Assembly: GCA_016874875.1 (NCBI GenBank)
Contig: VGTA01000033.1
Coordinates: forward strand, 1-12,439
DNA: 12,439 nt
Source: Deltaproteobacteria bacterium
Lineage (GTDB): Bacteria; Myxococcota_A; Bradymonadia; UBA7976; VGTA01
Direction: 5' to 3'
The notes below the pieces were generated by a model. It was not told the origin of the DNA and made no database searches. It saw only the letters and a program-made list of their open reading frames with translations. Each line of letters opens with the position of its first letter. The stretch's first letter is position 1. Below are positions 1-12,439 of this stretch, piece after piece. The position numbers and the translations under genes were made by a program.

Positions 1-153
1 CTGCGTGATCTCCTCCACGCCGCCCTCAGCGGCGGGGATGACCTTGATGTCGGCGTCCTTGAGCGCCGAGATGGCGTCGCCCGTCTTGAGCTCGTCGCGC
101 AGGCGACCGGCGAGGTTGCGGTTCTTGTTCTTGAGCGCCTCGCGGGTGTCGAC
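1..153 (-). repeat. Second unit of the secD tandem duplication (continues past left edge)
   Basis: This is the promoter-distal copy, codons 173-223. It differs from the first at only a few residues (N for S, D for G, D for E). It also carries a 12-bp insertion relative to the first copy, giving IPAAEGGVEEITQ where the first has IPYAEEITQ. Substitutions plus an indel argue against a simple read-stacking artefact. How far the copy extends cannot be seen. Confidence 0.88.
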
Positions 154-669
154 GCCGTACTCCTCTTGGAACTGCGCCACCGCGGTGGCGCTCATGCCGA
201 TCACCACCTCGCGGGCGCTGAGGTCCTGCGAGATCAATTTGTACTCGGGGTAGGAGCGCTGCAGGAACGACACCACGCCGTCGGCGAACGCCTGGGCGTG
301 CTCATCGGCCTTGGCGCCCTCAAAGCGCACCGTGAGCTGCGTGATCTCCTCCGCATAGGGGATGACCTTGATCTCGGCGCCCTTGAGCGCCGAGATGGCG
401 TCGCCCGTCTTGAGCTCGTCGCGCAGGCGACCGGCGAGGTTGCGGCTCTTGTTCTTGAGCGCCTCGCGGGTGTCGACGCTGTACTGCAGGTGGATGCCGC
501 CCTGCAGGTCGAGGCCCAGAATCATGCGATTCTTAAAGAAGCTCGTGTACCACGACGGGAGCGCGGCGCCGGGCGCCATAAGGCCCAAGATGGTGGGCAG
601 CAGCGTCGCGGACGACAAGAGGATTAAGAGGAAGAGCGCGAACACGCGCCCTCTCCATTGTCGGTTCAT
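1..669 (-). CDS. secD: Protein translocase subunit SecD, N-terminal part (cut by left window edge)
   Basis: SecD works with SecF and YajC at the SecYEG channel, using the proton-motive force to help pull exported proteins across the inner membrane. The visible 223 codons start at ATG 669-667, with AGGAG eight bases upstream. Residues 9-30 form the first membrane segment, and residues 51-61 carry the family signature LGLDLQGGIHL. The periplasmic P1 region follows. Oddly, residues 65-111 recur at 173-223: VDTREALKNK appears at both 65 and 173, exactly 108 codons apart. The second copy sits after EEY (170), where SecD proteins normally continue into the conserved segment ending NRVxxxGVAEP. The frame stays open, so this is an in-frame duplication and not a frameshift. 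Whether the rest of SecD follows lies outside the window. Composition is visibly less GC-rich than the genes upstream. yajC directly upstream supports the call. Confidence 0.92.
   Translation of the reverse strand, partial: MNRQWRGRVFALFLLILLSSATLLPTILGLMAPGAALPSWYTSFFKNRMILGLDLQGGIHLQYSVDTREALKNKSRNLAGRLRDELKTGDAISALKGAEIKVIPYAEEITQLTVRFEGAKADEHAQAFADGVVSFLQRSYPEYKLISQDLSAREVVIGMSATAVAQFQEEYGVDTREALKNKNRNLAGRLRDELKTGDAISALKDADIKVIPAAEGGVEEITQ
154..477 (-). repeat. First complete 324-bp unit of the secD tandem duplication
   Basis: This is the promoter-proximal copy, codons 65-172 of secD. It runs from VDTREALKNK to the residue before the second VDTREALKNK. Its best-compared part, 361-485, matches 37-161 at a constant offset of 324 bp. 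I count four mismatches in 125 aligned bases and no gap across that stretch. The unit is a multiple of three, so the frame is kept. Confidence 0.9.
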
Positions 670-755
670 GTGTGAGACTCCTGGCGGGGCAGGGGTGAGG
701 CGGGAGTGAGGGGGGCAGGGGCCGCGGGGGCCGCCGCGCGGTGACTGGGGGGCGC

Positions 756-1097
756 TTACTTGGAGGCGCTCGAGGCCGCGGGCGTGGCGGGGGGCTCGTA
801 GGGGTCAACGTCCTCGCGCGCCACGCGGACGCGCACGCCCTGCGCGATCTCCACGAGCATCTCGTGCGCCTTGACCTCCTTGACCACGCCGATGAGGCCG
901 CCGCTCGTGATCACTACGTCGTCGGCCTTGATGCGGCTGAGCGTCTCTTGGCGCTTGCGCTCCTGCGTGCGCTGCGGGCGGATGATCAAGAAGTAGAACA
1001 CCGAGAGCATGAGCAGAAAGGGGAGGGCGGCGGCGGCGCAGCTCGGCTCGCCGGGGGCGGCCGCCTGGGAGATCAGGAGAGGGAGCAGGTCTGTCAC
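756..1097 (-). CDS. yajC: Sec translocon accessory subunit YajC
   Basis: YajC is a small single-span inner-membrane protein that associates with SecDF and SecYEG. The 113-residue product has the family layout: a short periplasmic N-terminus, one membrane helix at about residues 21-39, the diagnostic RPQ right after the helix (40-42), a basic stretch rich in R, K and Q, and a conserved domain containing VVITSGGLIGVV (61-72). The C-terminal tail is low-complexity Pro/Ala/Ser. The start is GTG at 1097-1095; no in-frame ATG lies just upstream, and the Shine-Dalgarno match is weak (GGA). The stop is TAA, whereas every other visible stop in the window is TGA. secD begins 86 bp downstream in the usual yajC-secD order, so co-transcription is likely. 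Confidence 0.95.
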   Translation of the reverse strand: MTDLLPLLISQAAAPGEPSCAAAALPFLLMLSVFYFLIIRPQRTQERKRQETLSRIKADDVVITSGGLIGVVKEVKAHEMLVEIAQGVRVRVAREDVDPYEPPATPAASSASK

Positions 1098-1204
1098 GGT
1101 GTATCCAAGCGAGAGGGTGGCGTGGGGCGATCGAGCGGCGATCGGGCGGCGATGAGGCGCGCGGGGGGGCGCGCGGGGGGGGGCAGCGAGAAGGGAGAGC
1201 TCCC

Positions 1205-1248
1205 CTCAAGGAACGCTCGAGGAGCGCTCGAGGAGCGCTCAAGGAGCG
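1205..1248. repeat. Four 11-bp tandem repeats, intergenic
   Basis: Four head-to-tail units read ctcaaggaacg, ctcgaggagcg, ctcgaggagcg and ctcaaggagcg on the plus strand. The two inner units are identical and the outer ones differ by one or two bases. The repeats contain the palindromes CTCGAG and GAGCGCTC, so the array can fold or could present repeated protein-binding sites. The 11-bp period is close to one helical turn. Function is unknown. Confidence 0.85.
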
Positions 1249-1265
1249 GAGCTCAAAAGAGCCCC
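1248..1265 (-). other. Short hairpin, 7-bp stem with UUUU loop
   Basis: On the transcribed strand GGGGCUC pairs with GAGCUCC around a UUUU loop, with one G-U pair. It lies between tgt and yajC. No U-run follows it, so it is not a canonical Rho-independent terminator. It may slow polymerase, bind a factor, or be chance in GC-rich DNA. Confidence 0.4.
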
Positions 1266-1267
1266 TC

Positions 1268-1288
1268 ACGGGGGGCAAATGTCCCCGT
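1268..1288 (-). other. Short hairpin, ACGGGG/CCCCGU stem
   Basis: A perfect 6-bp inverted repeat with a 9-nt loop lies about 50 bp after the tgt stop. It precedes the second hairpin by 2 bp. Together they could form a bipartite terminator or processing site between the queA-tgt and yajC-secD groups. The lack of a U-tract keeps confidence low. Confidence 0.35.
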
Positions 1289-1334
1289 ATAGGTGCGCGA
1301 GGCGGCTAGGGATTAGCAGGTTTTTCCCCGATAA

Positions 1335-2486
<1,152 letters not shown>

Positions 2487-2503
2487 GGCTTTTGGGCTCT
2501 CAG

Positions 2504-2541
2504 CGGGGGCAGGGGCAAGGGCGGGGGCAAGGGCGGGGGGG
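2504..2541. repeat. G-rich short repeat in the queA-tgt spacer
   Basis: The 67-bp gap between queA and tgt contains gggggcaagg-type units about 12 bp apart, repeated roughly three times and running into a longer G tract on the plus strand. The transcript would be strongly C-rich here. C-rich, G-poor RNA is what Rho prefers, but there is no further evidence of a regulatory role. Confidence 0.5.
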
Positions 2542-2553
2542 CGGGGGGCGCGC

Positions 2554-3660
2554 TCAGGCCCAGCGCCCCCCGGGGCGGCGGAAGAGGGACGCGTCGCCGT
2601 AGCTGTAGAAGCGCAGCCCCTCCGCCACGGCGCGCGCGTAGGCGCGCAGGGTGACGTCGTGGCCGGCGAAGGCGGAGACCAGCATCAGCAGCGTGCTCTT
2701 GGGGAGGTGGAAGTTGGTGATCAGGCCGTCGATGACGCGGAAGCGGTAGCCGGGGGTGATAAAGATCTGCGTGCGGTCGGCGCGCGGGTCCGCCGCGCAG
2801 CTCTCGAGGGCGCGCACCACGGTGGTGCCCACCGCCACCACCGCGCGCCCCTCCCGCGCGGCGCGGTCCACCGCCTCGCGGGTGGCGGCGGGCACCGCGT
2901 AGCGCTCGGTGTGCATCACGTGCTCCTCCACGCGACTCGCCTTGACGGGGGCGAAGGTGCCGGGGCCCACCACCAGGGTGAGGGTGTGGACCTCCACGCC
3001 CTTGGCGCGGAGCGCGTCGAGGAGCTCGGCGGTGAAGTGCAGCCCCGCCGTGGGGGCCGCCACGGCGCCGGGGGCGCTGGCGTACACGGTCTGGTAGCGC
3101 TCGCGGTCGAGGTCGTCGGGGGCGCGGGTGATGTAGGGGGGGAGGGGGAGCTGGCCGGCCTGCTCGAGCCAGCCCCACAGGGCGGCGAGGCGCTCCGCCG
3201 CGCCCTGCTCCGCCGCGCCCTGCTCCGCCGAGCCCTCTGCGGCGAGCGCGCCCCCCTCCAGCGACAAGCGCGCCACCCCCCCCTCCTCGCGCGCCACGAG
3301 GCGCGCCGTCACGCCGAGCGGCAGGGACACGGGCTGCCCTGGCTGGAGCCTGCCGCGGGTGAGGGCGCGGATGTGCAGCCCCCCGCCGCCCTCCTCCGCC
3401 GGCTCCAAGAAGAACACCTCCACCTGCCCGCCCGTCTCCTTGCGCCCGTAGAGGCGCGCGGGGACCACGCGGGCGTCGTTGAGCACGAGCACCTCGCCGC
3501 CCTCAAAGGCGTCGAGCACGTCGCCAAAGCGCCCAAACGACACCTCGCCCGCCGCGCTCACGCGCATGAGGCGGCTCTCGCCGCGGCGGTCGCTCGGGCG
3601 CTGGGCGATGAGGTGCGCCGGGAGCTCAAAGTCGTAGTCCTCGACGCGCTCCCCGCTCAC
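2554..3660 (-). CDS. queA: S-adenosylmethionine:tRNA ribosyltransferase-isomerase
   Basis: QueA transfers and isomerises the ribosyl group of S-adenosylmethionine onto preQ1-modified tRNA, giving epoxyqueuosine. The 368-residue protein shows the family blocks in order: YDFELPAHLIAQRP (9-22), NDARVVPARLYGRKETGG (61-78), LPPYITR (173-179), YQTVYA with GAVAAPTAGLHFT (189-210), VGPGTFAPVK (231-240), VAVGTTVVRALE (276-287) and LITNFHLPKSTLLMLVSAFAG (313-333). A Glu/Ala/Gln-rich stretch near 144-157, encoded by a 15-bp repeat, enlarges a loop between blocks. Translation starts at GTG 3660-3658, which overlaps the stop of the dehydrogenase gene by 4 nt (GTGA), so coupling is expected. tgt follows 67 bp downstream. 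Confidence 0.96.
   Translation of the reverse strand: MSGERVEDYDFELPAHLIAQRPSDRRGESRLMRVSAAGEVSFGRFGDVLDAFEGGEVLVLNDARVVPARLYGRKETGGQVEVFFLEPAEEGGGGLHIRALTRGRLQPGQPVSLPLGVTARLVAREEGGVARLSLEGGALAAEGSAEQGAAEQGAAERLAALWGWLEQAGQLPLPPYITRAPDDLDRERYQTVYASAPGAVAAPTAGLHFTAELLDALRAKGVEVHTLTLVVGPGTFAPVKASRVEEHVMHTERYAVPAATREAVDRAAREGRAVVAVGTTVVRALESCAADPRADRTQIFITPGYRFRVIDGLITNFHLPKSTLLMLVSAFAGHDVTLRAYARAVAEGLRFYSYGDASLFRRPGGRWA
3195..3238. repeat. 15-bp tandem repeat inside queA
   Basis: Two perfect copies of ccgccgcgccctgct (3195-3209 and 3210-3224) are followed by a degenerate third. They encode AEQGA-AEQGA in QueA near residues 144-157. The repeat is in frame and falls in a stretch between conserved blocks, so it probably lengthens a surface loop by slippage without harming activity. 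Confidence 0.85.
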
Positions 3661-5057
3661 GCCCCGCCCCCCGCCCAGCCGCCCGCCCAGCCGCCCGCCG
3701 CCAGCGCCGAGATGATCTGCTGGCCGCGGTGCCCCCAGATCGGGTGCGGGGCGCGCGAGAGCTCATCGGCGAGCGCCACCGCCGCCGCGTGGGGGTGCGC
3801 GCCCGTCTCGGTGGCGCGGGCGAGGACGCGGAGGCTGGTCTGGTACACCGACTGCGCCCAGCCGCGCCCGAGGTGCCGCGCGAACGAGGGGTCGTCGGCG
3901 GGGTCAGCGCCCACGTAGCCGTACTGCTCGTTGGCGCAGTTGACGATGCCCATGCGGTTGACCAAGAAATCGGGCAGGTAGGTGACGCCGCGGGCGGCGA
4001 GGGCGGCGCCGTCGCGGGCGGGGTCCTGCAGCTGGTTGTTGGCGGCGCCGCAGACCACGCGCGTCCGCAGGGCGGGGATGGTGGTGGGGTTGAGGACGGC
4101 GCCCATGGCGGCGGGGCAGAGGGCGTCGCAGGGCCAGGCGAGCGGGCTGAGGTCGCCGGGCGCCGCGCAGGTGAGCTCGAGCGCGTCGCCGTAGCGCGGG
4201 GCGAGGCGCGCGGCGAGGGCGTCGAGGCGGGCGGCGCTGATGTCGGTGGCGCGCACCCGCGCGCCGCGCTCAAGGAGGAGCGAGATGATCACCTCGCCCA
4301 CGTTGCCCGCCCCCTGCACCACCACCACCTTGCCCCGCAGGTCGCCGCGCGCGGGGTCGGCGTCGCCCTCCCGCGCCCCCTCGGCGTAGGCGAAGGCGGC
4401 CTCGAGCCCCCGCACCACGCCGAGGGCGGTGGCGCCGGAGGGGTTGCCGCTGCCGCCGCGCGCCTTGGGGATGCAGGTGATGAAGCGCGTCTCGTTAGCG
4501 ATGCTCGCCATGTCGGCGGTGTGGGTGCCCACGTCCTCGGCGGTGATGTAGCAGCCGCGCAGCGACGAGATGAAGCGCCCGTACTCCTCAAAGAGGGCGG
4601 CGCGGCGGGCCGGGTCGGTCACGTCCCCGCTGGCGGGGCGCGAGATCACGCCCTTGCCCCCGCCCCACCAGAGCCCCGCGAGGGCGTTCTTGTGCGTCAT
4701 GCCCTTGCTGAGGCGCACGCCGTCGTTGAGCATCTGCCCAAAGCGCTCGTAGCCCCAGAAGCGCGTGCCGCCCTGCGCCTGCCCACGGCAGGTGCGGTGC
4801 ACAAAGGCCCCGTGGAGGACGTCGTCGAGGGCGCTGACCTCAAAGAAGAGGCCCTCGTGCCCCTCAAAGTCCACGCGGTCGGCGGCGAGGGCGTCGGCGA
4901 TGGGGCGCAGGAGGGGGTGGGAGGGGCGCACGGCGCCCGTGGCGGGGTCGGCGGTGAAGCAGAAGCGCCGCACGCCCTCGGCGCGGAGGGCGGCGGCGAG
5001 GGCGGCGGGGGAGAGGGCGAGGAGGTCGCTTATGCGGTCGCTCATGCGATGGCTCAT
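3657..5057 (-). CDS. Glu/Leu/Phe/Val-family amino-acid dehydrogenase, leucine-dehydrogenase-like
   Basis: This cytoplasmic enzyme is predicted to deaminate an L-amino acid oxidatively to its 2-oxo acid with NAD(P). The 466 residues contain the dimerisation/substrate domain with KGMTHKNALAGLWWGGGKGVI (118-138; catalytic lysines probably 123 and 135) and ITAEDVGTHTADM (171-183; catalytic Asp175). A Rossmann domain follows with GAGNVG (249-254) and Asp272 at the end of beta-2, which favours NAD over NADP. GAANNQL (337-343) and GIVNCANEQYGY (370-381) line the active site in this family. ITAEDVGT, GSGNP and LxPDFLVNxxG resemble leucine dehydrogenases most, but those are nearer 360 residues and the substrate cannot be read from sequence. 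Start ATG 5057 is assumed; ATG 5045 is also possible. The tail is repeat-encoded (GGWAGGWAGG). It overlaps queA by 4 nt. Confidence 0.88.
   Translation of the reverse strand: MSHRMSDRISDLLALSPAALAAALRAEGVRRFCFTADPATGAVRPSHPLLRPIADALAADRVDFEGHEGLFFEVSALDDVLHGAFVHRTCRGQAQGGTRFWGYERFGQMLNDGVRLSKGMTHKNALAGLWWGGGKGVISRPASGDVTDPARRAALFEEYGRFISSLRGCYITAEDVGTHTADMASIANETRFITCIPKARGGSGNPSGATALGVVRGLEAAFAYAEGAREGDADPARGDLRGKVVVVQGAGNVGEVIISLLLERGARVRATDISAARLDALAARLAPRYGDALELTCAAPGDLSPLAWPCDALCPAAMGAVLNPTTIPALRTRVVCGAANNQLQDPARDGAALAARGVTYLPDFLVNRMGIVNCANEQYGYVGADPADDPSFARHLGRGWAQSVYQTSLRVLARATETGAHPHAAAVALADELSRAPHPIWGHRGQQIISALAAGGWAGGWAGGGA
3670..3700. repeat. 12-bp tandem repeat at the 3' end of the dehydrogenase gene
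   Basis: cccgcccagccg occurs twice perfectly (3670-3681 and 3682-3693) and then decays. It encodes the Gly/Trp-rich C-terminus GGWAGGWAGG just before the stop that overlaps queA. Slippage here would change the tail length in four-residue steps without breaking the overlap. Confidence 0.8.
5022..5057 (-). repeat. 12-bp near-repeat covering the dehydrogenase start
   Basis: The first 36 bases of the gene are three related 12-mers: ATGAGCCATCGC, ATGAGCGACCGC and ATAAGCGACCTC. The first two each offer an ATG, giving N-termini MSHR or MSDR. The duplication leaves the true start ambiguous. Neither ATG has a strong Shine-Dalgarno sequence. Confidence 0.7.
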
Positions 5058-5078
5058 TCAGTGGGAGAGGGCGCGGGG

Positions 5079-5094
5079 GGGGAGCGCGGTCCCC
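5079..5094 (-). other. Small inverted repeat in the leader of the dehydrogenase gene
   Basis: GGGGA and TCCCC are separated by six bases in the 80-bp gap between the lipoprotein and dehydrogenase genes. It could be a weak terminator for the upstream unit or a leader hairpin. There is no U-tract. Confidence 0.25.
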
Positions 5095-5122
5095 ACGATA
5101 GCGCGAAATGCTGGAATGTCCA
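5095..5122 (-). promoter_or_regulatory. Possible sigma-70-like promoter before the dehydrogenase-queA-tgt group
   Basis: On the minus strand TGGACA (5122-5117) is separated by 16 bp from TATCGT (5100-5095). They match the consensus hexamers at five and four positions. The pair sits in the least GC-rich part of the 80-bp gap after the lipoprotein gene and would give a leader of about 30 nt. The -10 match is weak, so this is a candidate only. Confidence 0.3.
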
Positions 5123-5137
5123 CCGCCGCCCGCCCCC

Positions 5138-11422
<6,285 letters not shown>

Positions 11423-11425
11423 CGC

Positions 11426-12439
11426 TCAGAACTCCCCAGAGAGGGCGGCGCCCGCGGGGGCGACGACGAGGCGCAGGTGGGCGCGGTCGCGCCCGGAGAC
11501 ATAGGCGTCAACGGAGGCGGCGAGCCAGGCGGCGCCGAGGCCCGCCCACAGGTAGGCGGCGCGCGCGTAGGCGGCGTTGGCCTGCTCGCGGTAGGGGACC
11601 GCGCTGGCGACCCCCGCGGCGTAGCGCCGCTCGGCGCGCGCGCCCTCAACGGTGGAGGCGAGCGCCCCGGCGGCGAGGGAGAGCGTGAGGGCGCCGTAGG
11701 CGACGGCGGCGGCAGGGCGGTCTTGGTAGAGCTGACCCCAGCCCGGCAGGAGCGCCGAGCGCCAGAGGGCGCCCGCGCGGCTCTCGTGGCGCAGGGCGTC
11801 GCGCTCAAACGCGCCGAGCGCCTCGCTCGGCAGCTCCGCCGCCACCTCCGAGACCGTGGCGCCGCGGCGCACGCTCAGCACCTTGAGCGTGAGGGCGCGC
11901 GCCCGCGCCGAGGGCGTCACGCGCTCCGCGCCCACGGCCACCACCACGAGGTAGCGGGCGTTGAGGGCGCGCCCGACCGACACCGCGCGCGCCTCGGTGA
12001 GCGGGTGGGCGTGGCGGCGGGAGACGTCCCCCCACGCCGCCCAGGCGCCCTCGGCGGCGGCGAGCGGCGTGGCGAGGGTGTGGGGGCGCGCGGCGACGAG
12101 GGCGTGGAGGTGCGCCGTGAGCGCCTCCGCGAGGGCGGGAGAGAGGTCCTCCGAGCGCGCCGGCAAGACCGCCACGCGCATGAGGGCGTTGTCGCCGTCG
12201 GGGCGCGCCCCTCTGAGCGCGTCGTCGAGGGCGTCGGAGAGGGCCGCGGTGAGCGCCGTCTCGCTGAGCGCCACGGCGTCGCCGGCGGCGGGCGGCGCCA
12301 GCGGCTCATAGCCCCCCGGGGCGGCGTGGGCGGGCGAGGTGGCGCTGAGGGCGGCGCTGAGGGCGGCGCTGAGGGCGGCGCTGAGGGCGGCGCTGAGGGC
12401 GGCGCTGAGGGCGGCGCTGAGGGCGGCGCTGAGGGCGGC
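11426..12439 (-). CDS. Exported/membrane protein with CsgG/TolB-like region and PGWGQ (DUF5683-like) C-terminus; 5' end beyond right edge
   Basis: The frame is open to the right edge (337 visible residues), so the start lies outside; GTG 12274 is an internal codon. The N-terminus is (AALS)x8, then ATSPAHAA with a plausible signal peptidase I site after AHA, followed by a Gly/Pro-rich linker. Residues about 87-205 resemble CsgG/TolB-like periplasmic modules (MRVAVLPAR, then ARYLVVVAVG and LTLKVLSVRRGATVSEV). SALLPGWGQLYQ (about 228-239) is the hallmark that opens DUF5683-like domains. Two hydrophobic segments follow at about 245-262 and 293-310, separated by a Tyr/Ala-rich region. Function is unknown; an envelope role partnering the giant lipoprotein, which starts 3 nt downstream, is inferred. 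Family names are from motif recall only. Confidence 0.8.
   Translation of the reverse strand, partial: AALSAALSAALSAALSAALSAALSAALSAALSATSPAHAAPGGYEPLAPPAAGDAVALSETALTAALSDALDDALRGARPDGDNALMRVAVLPARSEDLSPALAEALTAHLHALVAARPHTLATPLAAAEGAWAAWGDVSRRHAHPLTEARAVSVGRALNARYLVVVAVGAERVTPSARARALTLKVLSVRRGATVSEVAAELPSEALGAFERDALRHESRAGALWRSALLPGWGQLYQDRPAAAVAYGALTLSLAAGALASTVEGARAERRYAAGVASAVPYREQANAAYARAAYLWAGLGAAWLAASVDAYVSGRDRAHLRLVVAPAGAALSGEF
12344..12439. repeat. Eight perfect 12-bp tandem repeats reaching the right edge
   Basis: GCTGAGGGCGGC is repeated eight times without a mismatch and the window ends exactly at a unit boundary, so the array may continue. On the minus strand each unit encodes Ala-Ala-Leu-Ser, in frame with the downstream protein. 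The 32 or more residues would make a hydrophobic helix that forms, or extends, the signal-peptide core. Confidence 0.95.

Larger units (their letters stand above)
1098..1334. other. 237-bp spacer between tgt and yajC
   Basis: No supportable gene lies here. The tgt-proximal end (about 1290-1337) is relatively AT-rich for this window. It is followed in transcription order by two small hairpins, an 11-bp repeat array and a G-tract-rich stretch (1160-1185 on the plus strand). It could hold a tgt terminator or a yajC promoter. I see neither a U-tract after a hairpin nor a convincing -35/-10 pair. Confidence 0.7.

Noticed and set aside
670..755. Terminator between yajC and secD
   Set aside because: The GC-rich bases can pair locally, but there is no U-tract. 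A clear AGGAG site for secD follows, and the genes are normally co-transcribed.
2487..2553. preQ1 riboswitch before tgt
   Set aside because: The spacer is a C-rich low-complexity run with no preQ1 aptamer-like stem, A-rich tail or pseudoknot pattern that I can see.
12272..12274. GTG as the start of the PGWGQ protein gene
   Set aside because: The frame stays open upstream through a signal-peptide-like segment (PAHAA site and hydrophobic repeat), so the true start is right of the window.

Overview
The window is very GC-rich chromosomal DNA. Every gene I can support is on the minus strand, so transcription runs from the right edge to the left. The housekeeping order (queA, tgt, yajC, secD) and a large outer-membrane-type lipoprotein with thrombospondin type 3 repeats suggest a high-GC Gram-negative bacterium. 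A myxobacterium-like or Bradymonadales-like (former Deltaproteobacteria) lineage fits best. This is inferred from gene content and composition, not from a marker gene.

Layout in transcription order: (1) right edge to 11426, a 5'-truncated gene for an exported or membrane protein. It has a (Ala-Ala-Leu-Ser)n N-terminus encoded by a perfect 12-bp repeat, a CsgG/TolB-like middle and a PGWGQ (DUF5683-like) membrane domain. (2) 11422-5138, a 2094-residue lipoprotein starting 3 nt after gene 1. It combines six carboxypeptidase-regulatory-like beta-sandwiches, about a dozen calcium-binding TSP3 repeats, a Reg_prop-type beta-propeller and a C-terminal formylglycine-generating-enzyme-like domain without visible catalytic cysteines. 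(3) 5057-3657, a Leu/Glu/Phe/Val-type amino-acid dehydrogenase. (4) 3660-2554 queA and (5) 2486-1335 tgt, consecutive enzymes of queuosine tRNA modification. (6) 1097-756 yajC and (7) 669-1 secD (cut by the left edge), parts of the Sec translocon accessory complex.

Genes 1 and 2 look like a two-gene envelope unit. The dehydrogenase overlaps queA by 4 nt and is probably co-transcribed with queA-tgt; a weak promoter-like sequence lies before it. yajC-secD follow after a 237-bp spacer holding an 11-bp repeat array and small hairpins.

Two things stand out. The N-terminal part of secD carries an in-frame tandem duplication of 324 bp (108 codons, 4 differences in 125 aligned bases), placed where the conserved SecD sequence should continue. 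Short in-frame tandem repeats (9, 12, 12, 12 and 15 bp) also recur in signal peptides, gene ends and an enzyme loop, suggesting that replication slippage shapes these proteins. I found no RNA genes, CRISPR arrays, insertion sequences or phage genes, and no clear new enzymatic or defence system.
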